A stretch of 53,065 nt of DNA, taken from positions 1-53,065 of IMG/VR virus record IMGVR_UViG_3300031999_000029. One strand, 5' to 3'. The notes below the pieces were generated by a model. It was not told where the DNA came from. It worked only from the letters and a program-made list of their open reading frames with translations, and searched no databases. Shown here in pieces: positions 47,599 through 53,065 of the stretch (its first letter is position 1; every line of letters starts with the position of its first letter). Origin of the DNA: a virus. The translations under genes were made by a program, and so were the position numbers.

Positions 47599-48927
47599 AT
47601 GGCAATCCAAGGCAAACAACTGGCAGACCTGGCGATCTCGACCGCGAAGATCGCGGATAATGCAGTCACGTCCGGCAAGGTCGATTCGTCCGTCATTGTG
47701 GCGGGCGGCGGGAACCCGCTGACTTCCGATTGGGCTGTGGGGAACAAGAAGATCACCGGGCTCAAAGACCCCGACAACGATCAGGACGTGGCGAACAAGC
47801 GATACGTTGACGCTTCGGTGCAGGGGCTCGACGTCAAGCAATCATGCCGCCTGGCAACGGCAGCGGCCCTGCCGGCCAACACGCGCACGGGCAACATCCT
47901 CACGGCGTCTGTCAGCGGTTCAATCAACGTCGTAGGCATCGACGGCAAGACCGACATCGCGTTGAATCAGCGCGTCCTGGTGAAGAATGAGGGCACCGGC
48001 GCGAACAACGGGCTCTATTTCGTGAGTGACGTAGGTTCTCCGACAACCCCCTGGACCTTGACGCGCACGACCGACGCCGACACGTCGGCCAAAGTCACGA
48101 GCGGCGTCTACACCTACGTCGAGGAAGGATCAGCAAATCAGACGTGCGGGTACATCCTCTCGACACCGAATCCGATCACGCTCAACTCTACATCCCTGAC
48201 CTTCACGTTGTTCAGCAAGGCCGGGATCGTAACCGCTGGCGCGGGCTTGCAGATGTCGGGAAGCACGATCAACCTCGTGATCGAAGCCACTTCGGGTGGG
48301 TTGACTGCGAACACCGACGATCTCCAAGTCAACTACGCTCTCGGAACCGATCTCGCGGCTACTGACGCGGGCGCGGCCGATGCGGGCAACGGGCAAAAGA
48401 TCCCGCGCGCCAATCACAAGCATCAGGTGTCTACGGCAGCGCCGAGCGTCGGGATCTCGGGCGGCACGACAGCCGACAGCGGCTCGGCTACTACCATGCT
48501 TCGCTCCGATGCGCGGTTCGGCGTCACGCTCGGAACACCTGTCAACGTCGGCACCTCCAACACGGCGGGTTCGGCGGCGAACCTCGTTGGCGCGAACCAC
48601 GTTCACGCGGTTCCTGTAGTCACACCGTCGAATAAGAACATGACGGCGAGCGTGACCGTGGCCGATGGCGATCAAGCGACGGCAACAACTGTCGTAAGTG
48701 CCAACGCGCTCGGCGGGCGCATTGCCGTGACCGTGAATGGCGTGTGCTATTCGGTCGGCAACGGCACGAAAGTCGGCGTGTGCTGCTACTTCTCGGGCGA
48801 TGGTGGCACGACGGCGCGGGCGTTCAGCGCGGTTGCCGCTGGCGACACGCTCCGGTGGAACGGCTCGGTTGCCGGCTTCCAACTGGCAGCGACCGACGCT
48901 ATCGACGTCGACATGGATACCTTCTAA
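47599..48927 (+). CDS. Tail fibre protein
   Basis: 442 residues; GTAGGAGATTCTG precedes the ATG. The N-terminal segment LADLAISTAKIADNAVTSGK and TGLKDPDNDQDVANKRYVDA are typical fibre-shaft units. A beta-rich middle follows (RVLVKNEGTGANNGLYFVSD, AGIVTAGAGLQMSGSTINLV), then a GANHVHAVP collar-like segment. The C-terminal ~80 residues are the module shared with the previous protein. Probably trimeric; the tip may bind host receptors. Confidence 0.78.
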   Translation: MAIQGKQLADLAISTAKIADNAVTSGKVDSSVIVAGGGNPLTSDWAVGNKKITGLKDPDNDQDVANKRYVDASVQGLDVKQSCRLATAAALPANTRTGNILTASVSGSINVVGIDGKTDIALNQRVLVKNEGTGANNGLYFVSDVGSPTTPWTLTRTTDADTSAKVTSGVYTYVEEGSANQTCGYILSTPNPITLNSTSLTFTLFSKAGIVTAGAGLQMSGSTINLVIEATSGGLTANTDDLQVNYALGTDLAATDAGAADAGNGQKIPRANHKHQVSTAAPSVGISGGTTADSGSATTMLRSDARFGVTLGTPVNVGTSNTAGSAANLVGANHVHAVPVVTPSNKNMTASVTVADGDQATATTVVSANALGGRIAVTVNGVCYSVGNGTKVGVCCYFSGDGGTTARAFSAVAAGDTLRWNGSVAGFQLAATDAIDVDMDTF

Positions 48928-48936
48928 GAGGGGCGC

Positions 48937-49413
48937 ATGGCGGGAAAGCTACACCCGAAACAACTGGCGCAAGCCGGCGCGACGAACGGGCAGGTGCTCG
49001 GGTACAACACGACGAGCAATCAGTGGGGACCGACCACGAACAGCGCCAGCATTTCGTCTTCCTCGGCTTCGGCCACCGGCTCGACCACGACAGCGAGCGC
49101 ATCGGATGCGCAAATTGACAGCATGACGCTCACGCCAGGTGCCGGCACGTATCTCGTCATGTTCTCGACTTCGGTGGCACACTCTGCGACGCAAAGTCTC
49201 TACGTTTCTATCTACGCGAACGGTTCTAAGGTGAATGAATCGGAGTGTCGATTGACGGTGACTGATATGAAAGTGCAGGCCAGTGTGTTCCCGCTTTCGA
49301 CGCAAGCGGTGGTGACCGTCGCGGCAGGACAAGTGATCGAAGTGAAGTGGCGCACGACGGGAGCGACCGCGACCGCGTATCAGCGCATCCTGACGCTTCT
49401 CAAAATAGGGTAG
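48937..49413 (+). CDS. Small fibre tip protein
   Basis: 158 residues. The start LHPKQLAQAGATNGQVLGYN is a fibre-type link ('G.vl..n'). A Ser/Thr-rich stretch follows (residues about 36-58), then a jelly-roll-like domain: SMTLTPGAGTYLVMFSTSVA, LYVSIYANGSKVNESECRLT, VIEVKWRTTGATATAYQRIL. This resembles C1q/TNF-like tips. Likely receptor-binding. Confidence 0.65.
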   Translation: MAGKLHPKQLAQAGATNGQVLGYNTTSNQWGPTTNSASISSSSASATGSTTTASASDAQIDSMTLTPGAGTYLVMFSTSVAHSATQSLYVSIYANGSKVNESECRLTVTDMKVQASVFPLSTQAVVTVAAGQVIEVKWRTTGATATAYQRILTLLKIG

Positions 49414-49420
49414 GTGGCCA

Positions 49421-49906
49421 ATGGCGATTCGACGGAAAGACTACGACAGGCCCGACGCCCCACCGTCGCCTGCTCCCGTTTACATCACCGATGAAGCCAA
49501 GAAACCGGCTACCATCGACGCCGATGGCACGTTGTATGTAGCCATGTTGCCGGGGAAACAGGGGCGCAAGATGTGCGTCACCGGCATCATGTTCGACGCG
49601 CCTGCCGGCGAGGAAACAGACGGCGATCTCACGTTTCCCGAGACGCGGGAGATTCAAGGATCTGGGATGGAGGTCACCAATCACCAACCCGGCGACTACG
49701 CCGAGTTGCACATTTGCGCTCCAGATGGAACATCGGTCGGGCAGTTTGGCGAGACGGTCTACATCCCGCCGAGCGGCAAGATCGATCAGATCGTGTCTGA
49801 AGGCACGGTAGGGTTCCCGCCAGGCTTCAGGTTGCGTCTTCGGTTCGTAGCTGCGGAGGCGGGCGGTGTGCGAACAGTCTACGCCTGGCATCGTTTGAGG
49901 AAGTGA
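49421..49906 (+). CDS. Hypothetical tail/adhesin protein
   Basis: 161 residues, beta-rich, with KKPATIDADGTLYVAMLPGK, VTGIMFDAPAGEETDGDLTF and FRLRLRFVAAEAGGVRTVYA. Looks like a jelly-roll domain. Located among fibre genes; no family recognised. Confidence 0.58.
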   Translation: MAIRRKDYDRPDAPPSPAPVYITDEAKKPATIDADGTLYVAMLPGKQGRKMCVTGIMFDAPAGEETDGDLTFPETREIQGSGMEVTNHQPGDYAELHICAPDGTSVGQFGETVYIPPSGKIDQIVSEGTVGFPPGFRLRLRFVAAEAGGVRTVYAWHRLRK

Positions 49907-49915
49907 CTCGCACGA

Positions 49916-49944
49916 TTGCGATACGGCTCAGAAAAGTGTAGTTT
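49916..49944 (+). promoter_or_regulatory. Candidate promoter
   Basis: TTGCGA (49916-49921), 17-base spacer, TAGTTT (49939-49944), 25 bases before the next ATG; AAGGAG serves as SD between. Same spacing and -10 type as the candidates at 6309 and 21229. Confidence 0.35.
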
Positions 49945-49968
49945 GACACCCAAGTTCAAGGAGATACC

Positions 49969-50328
49969 ATGCTGGTTCATATCTACAAGGAAACGGTCAG
50001 TCGAAGCGGTACAGGGACGGAAGCATTCGGCTGGGAAGTCAAAGACAAACACGATCACGACGTACAGGGGCAACTTCTCTTCGAGTGCTCGCTGTGGGAT
50101 GAGCCCGAGTGTGTCACGCCGTCCACGACCGCCACGTTCGTCGCTGGCGCACAGCGCGGGCAACTCCTGGCTGGCGCTGCTTCGACGGCCGCCAAAGTGC
50201 TCACTGACAACGAGGCAAAGTTCTACGGTCAGGTGACGGGCACGGGCACGACTTACCTGATCGTGAGTATGACCGAAGCCGGCCCGCTCGTGGAACAAGC
50301 CGAAATCATCCCGATCAAGCTGTCGTAA
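49969..50328 (+). CDS. Small tail-region protein
   Basis: 119 residues; CAAGGAGATACC precedes the ATG. Beta-rich, starting MLVHIYKETVSRSGTG and ending EQAEIIPIKLS. The middle is Ala/Thr-rich. Possibly a fibre-associated or surface protein. It forms a set with the next two genes; not recognised. Confidence 0.55.
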   Translation: MLVHIYKETVSRSGTGTEAFGWEVKDKHDHDVQGQLLFECSLWDEPECVTPSTTATFVAGAQRGQLLAGAASTAAKVLTDNEAKFYGQVTGTGTTYLIVSMTEAGPLVEQAEIIPIKLS

Positions 50329-50340
50329 GGAGAGTTGACC

Positions 50341-50886
50341 ATGTTGCATCTCATCGCAAAGAATCTGAAAGACCTCGACGTGCTCGGCAAGGTCCACACT
50401 GGCGGCATCCTCAAGCGGCTGCGGGACGTAGAGACCGGCACAGGCGGGCAGAGCAAATGCTCGCGCTGTCTGACACAGGCGTTGTCGGGCAGGCTGCTCC
50501 TCAAGGCCGTCCCTGCACAGTCGGTGGACATCGACATCGCGGAAGCGAACGCCGCTGCCGTGGGCACACTCAAACGGCAATTCGCCGTATCGCTCGAAGA
50601 CACGGGAGGCATGGTTGCCGAGTGGGCGGCATTCGCGCCCGTCATTTCGACCGCCGAGGTCGTGACTGATGCGGACGTGGATGCTCCGGTCGTGACCGGG
50701 ACTCCGACGTTCAACAAAGGTCGGATGCTGATCGAGATCACGCTCGACACCGACGAGGGCGACGAAAAGGTTTACGCGGACGGCGACAAGGTATCGGTGA
50801 CCGTCAAGACAACGGCGGACAGCAAGCTGTTGGGATGGCCGGTCGCAGATCTCGTGTGGGAAGTGAATTTCGTTGACCTGACCTAG
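50341..50886 (+). CDS. Hypothetical protein with Ig-like C-terminus
   Basis: 181 residues. ATG 50341 is taken rather than TTG 50335 because AAGGAGAG spaces well. The C-terminal ~75 residues (FNKGRMLIEITLDTDEGDEK, YADGDKVSVTVKTTADSKLL) look like an immunoglobulin-type beta sandwich. The N-terminal part is helical with a CSRC pair. Function unknown; an adhesin accessory by context. Confidence 0.55.
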   Translation: MLHLIAKNLKDLDVLGKVHTGGILKRLRDVETGTGGQSKCSRCLTQALSGRLLLKAVPAQSVDIDIAEANAAAVGTLKRQFAVSLEDTGGMVAEWAAFAPVISTAEVVTDADVDAPVVTGTPTFNKGRMLIEITLDTDEGDEKVYADGDKVSVTVKTTADSKLLGWPVADLVWEVNFVDLT

Positions 50887-50891
50887 CGCAT

Positions 50892-50962
50892 CTCCGGGCG
50901 GTTGCCTGGTTGACCGGAGCGTTGGCTCCAGACGATAGAACAACAACGCGAGCCCGGCTCGC
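50892..50962 (+). other. Two hairpins in the gap before the 50975 gene
   Basis: CTCCGG (50892-50897) / CCGGAG (50914-50919) and GCGAGC (50948-50953) / GCTCGC (50957-50962) are perfect 6-bp stems. The second ends directly before the AGGAGA that should be the SD of the next gene and may affect its access. No T-run follows, so a terminator is unlikely. Confidence 0.4.
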
Positions 50963-50974
50963 AGGAGAACGATC

Positions 50975-51730
50975 ATGAAACTGATGCTGGAATTTGACCT
51001 GGCCATGCAACCTGCCGAATTGACGCTCAGTCAGCTCACGGCGAAGATCAATGCGTTCGTCGTGGAGCACGAGATCAACTCGCTGCAAATCCATGAGGTG
51101 CGCCGCACCAAGAGCAGGCGGCTCGATGAGGCGTTCCTGACCTGGGGGGTGGGCGAGCTGGACGAGGAGCATGTCGCGCAACTGATGGCGATCCTGGCCT
51201 CACAGTTTGGGCTGGTCGGCTACACCAATCCCATCCCTTCGCCGCTCGTGATGGTGGGCGGCGCGAACCCCACTGCCGGCTTGATCGTCGCGGCTACTCT
51301 CCCGGTGGGCGGGGACGTTAGCGGCGTGATCGTTTCGGTTGGCGAGTCACGCGGCGGTGGCAGCTACGGGGCCTCTGGCCTGGTCAAGAACGTGGGCGCT
51401 GGCAACGTCTACGAGTTCATCCAGGCGCTAGTGACTGGGGCGTACCCCCTGGCCATCCAGATCGAAAACTGGTCGTCCAGCCCGTTCACATTCCCTGCGA
51501 TCCCAACCGCGTACACGGTCAAGGACACGGCCCCGACCACACAACAGTTGAAGTTGGCGAACGCCCTCACGATTCCTGCGTCAGTGCCGTGGGGCGGGAG
51601 CGTGTTGGCGGCGTACAAGGGGCTGTACCTGGCTCAAACCGGCGATCTGTACCTGGGCTACCAGTACGGAGCGTATCAGCAGAGCATCTTCTACACGTTC
51701 GACGAGGCCGCGCAGTTCCCGGCTCTGTAG
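50975..51730 (+). CDS. Hypothetical tail-region protein
   Basis: 251 residues. The first 75 are helical (LTLSQLTAKINAFVVEHEIN, LDEEHVAQLMAILAS). The rest is beta-rich with NPTAGLIVAATLPVGGDVSG, NWSSSPFTFPAIPTAYTVKD and the end YTFDEAAQFPAL. Possibly an adhesin or baseplate-bound protein. CAGGAGAAC precedes the ATG. Not recognised. Confidence 0.55.
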   Translation: MKLMLEFDLAMQPAELTLSQLTAKINAFVVEHEINSLQIHEVRRTKSRRLDEAFLTWGVGELDEEHVAQLMAILASQFGLVGYTNPIPSPLVMVGGANPTAGLIVAATLPVGGDVSGVIVSVGESRGGGSYGASGLVKNVGAGNVYEFIQALVTGAYPLAIQIENWSSSPFTFPAIPTAYTVKDTAPTTQQLKLANALTIPASVPWGGSVLAAYKGLYLAQTGDLYLGYQYGAYQQSIFYTFDEAAQFPAL

Positions 51731-51749
51731 TCTGATCTGAAGTTGTGAA

Positions 51750-51780
51750 GGCGGGCGCGGAGACACAATCTGCGCCCGCC
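51750..51780 (+). terminator. Strong hairpin after the 50975 gene
   Basis: GGCGGGCGC (51750-51758) and GCGCCCGCC (51772-51780) pair perfectly over 9 bp, with an extra AGA/TCT inside. Located 20 bases after a stop in a 70-base gap. CTCTCGCTT rather than a T-run follows, so termination would be inefficient; an RNA 3' end stabiliser is the alternative. Confidence 0.5.
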
Positions 51781-51800
51781 CTCTCGCTTGTGAGGCTTGA

Positions 51801-52556
51801 ATGGCCCGCATTGTCCTGAAGCCGACAACCGAGAAGCTCTCGCTGGTTTCGCTGTGCAAGCTCGGAACCGCTGGCGGCCTCCCTACCGTGACAGGTAATG
51901 ACGGCTACGCCGTGATCGAGGTCGGGAGCGTCGCCGCGTTTCGACCTATCAAGCAAAGCTACATCGTTGCGTCGTTTGCAGTCTCGGCATTCGGAGGGCC
52001 GAGTACGCAGGAGGTCGGGCAGACACTCACGAATCCTGCCTTCTCGGCCAGCTACAATCGGACGCCCGAGACGGCGTTCGTGCAGGACGATCAGGGCAAC
52101 CCGGTGCTCGACGTGAGCACGACTCCGACAGCGTTCTCCTATCTGCACGCCTACGCCAAGACGGCAAACAACGCGACCGTGACCTGGAATCTGGCGGCAA
52201 GCGAGGGCGGCGAGATCGGTACTCGTGCCACGTCCGCCGCTTGGCGACCGCGAGTGTTCTACGGCATCGGAGTTGCCGGGCTCTCGACTGAGGCCGACAT
52301 CGAAGGGCTGGCCAATCAACCGTTGCTGCCGAGTCGTGCCGTGACGTTCACGGTCGCGCCCAATGTTGGTGAGCATATCTACTTTGCCGCGCCAACCAGT
52401 TATGGTACGCCGACGTTCACCGTGGGCGGCTTTGAAGGCGGCTTCGATTTCGTTGGTACAGTGTCGGTGACGAACATCTATGGGGTTACTCAAAACTATG
52501 ACCTGTACCGTAGTACCAACAGTAATCTTGGTGCTACGACGGTTCAAGTGAGTTGA
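51801..52556 (+). CDS. Fibre/adhesin protein with C-terminal beta domain A
   Basis: 251 residues. N-terminal part beta-rich (GYAVIEVGSVAAFRPIKQSY, IVASFAVSAFGGPSTQEVGQ). The C-terminal ~100 residues (FYGIGVAGLSTEADIEGLAN, GEHIYFAAPTSYGTPTFTVG, GFEGGFDFVGTVSVTN) are the same domain as at the end of the 45842 protein, and the following gene likewise matches 46843. This is thus the second copy of a two-gene fibre module. No clear SD; ATG chosen after TGAGGCTTGA. Confidence 0.65.
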   Translation: MARIVLKPTTEKLSLVSLCKLGTAGGLPTVTGNDGYAVIEVGSVAAFRPIKQSYIVASFAVSAFGGPSTQEVGQTLTNPAFSASYNRTPETAFVQDDQGNPVLDVSTTPTAFSYLHAYAKTANNATVTWNLAASEGGEIGTRATSAAWRPRVFYGIGVAGLSTEADIEGLANQPLLPSRAVTFTVAPNVGEHIYFAAPTSYGTPTFTVGGFEGGFDFVGTVSVTNIYGVTQNYDLYRSTNSNLGATTVQVS

Positions 52557-52557
52557 T

Positions 52558-53065
52558 ATGGCGGTGACGATTATTGACACTCTCCGTGCCAAGAACGCCG
52601 GCACGTTTCCCCTCGTTGAGGATGTCGATCAACTTGGCGGCTGGCGCGTTGTAGCTGATCTGACTGCTCGAGACGCGATTCCTTCCAGCAAACGTAAAGT
52701 AGGGATGTGGGTCGCTGTCATCTCCGATGGAAAAGTCTACGAGTTGGTCGGCGGCATCGGGAATCCGAATTGGGGCGAGAAGACGTTTGGCGGTGGGGGT
52801 GGCGGCGTCACCACATACGCGACTGAGGCCGCGCTACTGAGCGCCGCGCCGGCCAATGGAGCGCTCGGCTACGCCACCGACTCCAAACATTTCTGGGAGC
52901 GCGCGGGAGGACAGTGGCAGCCCTTCGATGGTAGAGGTCTCACGACATACCCGTCAGAGGGGGATCTGTTGGCCGACACACCGGAACCGGGCGCTCAGTC
53001 CTATGACTACGAGGCCGATCTGCTCTCCGACATGCCGCCTGTGGGCACAATCGGCTTTGCGCTTG
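52558..53065 (+). CDS. Fibre protein, 3' end outside window
   Basis: At least 169 residues, open to the window edge. ATG follows the previous stop by one base. Residues 1-72 are 43/72 identical to the start of the 46843 protein. A Gly run (FGGGGGGV, about 80-87) follows, and then short repeats of the form 'TYAT-EA-LL', 'TYPSEGDLLADTPEPGAQSY', 'YEADLLSDMPPVGTIGF', which look like shaft repeats. Confidence 0.7.
   Translation, partial: MAVTIIDTLRAKNAGTFPLVEDVDQLGGWRVVADLTARDAIPSSKRKVGMWVAVISDGKVYELVGGIGNPNWGEKTFGGGGGGVTTYATEAALLSAAPANGALGYATDSKHFWERAGGQWQPFDGRGLTTYPSEGDLLADTPEPGAQSYDYEADLLSDMPPVGTIGFAL

Noticed and set aside
1-53065. CRISPR array or integrase/attachment site
   Set aside because: No regularly spaced repeats of CRISPR type were seen, and no recombinase gene or att-like duplication was recognised in the window.

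Overview
The window is part of the genome of a tailed double-stranded DNA phage (or prophage) with a contractile tail. All supportable genes lie on the + strand, densely packed, usually with ATGA/GTGA stop-start overlaps or gaps of a few bases, and GC-rich. The order terminase - portal - head proteins - scaffold - major capsid - connectors - tail sheath - tube - chaperones - tape measure - baseplate - fibres is that of a myovirus morphogenesis cluster. The host cannot be named from the sequence. A membrane/secreted protein pair in out-of-frame overlap hints at a Gram-negative host, but weakly. No integrase, tRNA, IS or CRISPR array was seen.

Layout. 1-2706: small early-type genes (a DUF4406-like protein, zinc-ribbon proteins, unknowns). 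2644-2798: a cluster of inverted ACGC-AAA boxes. 2826-3623: an HTH/coiled-coil protein, possibly small terminase. 3624-4062: a gene-free stretch with operator-like and GC-rich palindromic DNA. 4063-6312: small genes. 6350-10344: large terminase, XhlA-like protein, portal. 10374-11474: holin/spanin-like membrane proteins. 11479-12690: RyR-domain protein, HAD phosphatase, a small protein.

12694-19488: a striking run of accessory proteins. Short recurring N-terminal tags precede different catalytic domains: an R-S-E ADP-ribosyltransferase, an HExxH metalloprotease, two further ART-like proteins and a JAMM/MPN protease. An HNH protein and small ORFs lie among them. One member carries an N-terminus copied from the adjacent minor head protein (19491-20447). 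I read this as a locus of virion-packaged effectors delivered with the DNA (inference). 20466-23954: small head-associated proteins. One of them received a near-identical copy of a 214-bp cassette that also sits at 4028-4241.

24124-26572: scaffold and major capsid protein. 26573-27133: about 560 bases without a credible gene but full of strong hairpins, several closed by UUCG tetraloops, and a 12-bp helix; this is probably a large structured RNA. 27134-42146: connectors, tail completion, sheath, a terminator-bearing gap, tube, tail chaperones with frameshift, tape measure, LysM baseplate protein, hub, spike, gp25-like and gpJ-like baseplate wedge proteins. 42146 to the end: fibre and adhesin proteins built from duplicated modules; the last gene is cut by the window edge.

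All function calls come from reading motifs and gene order; no database search was run.
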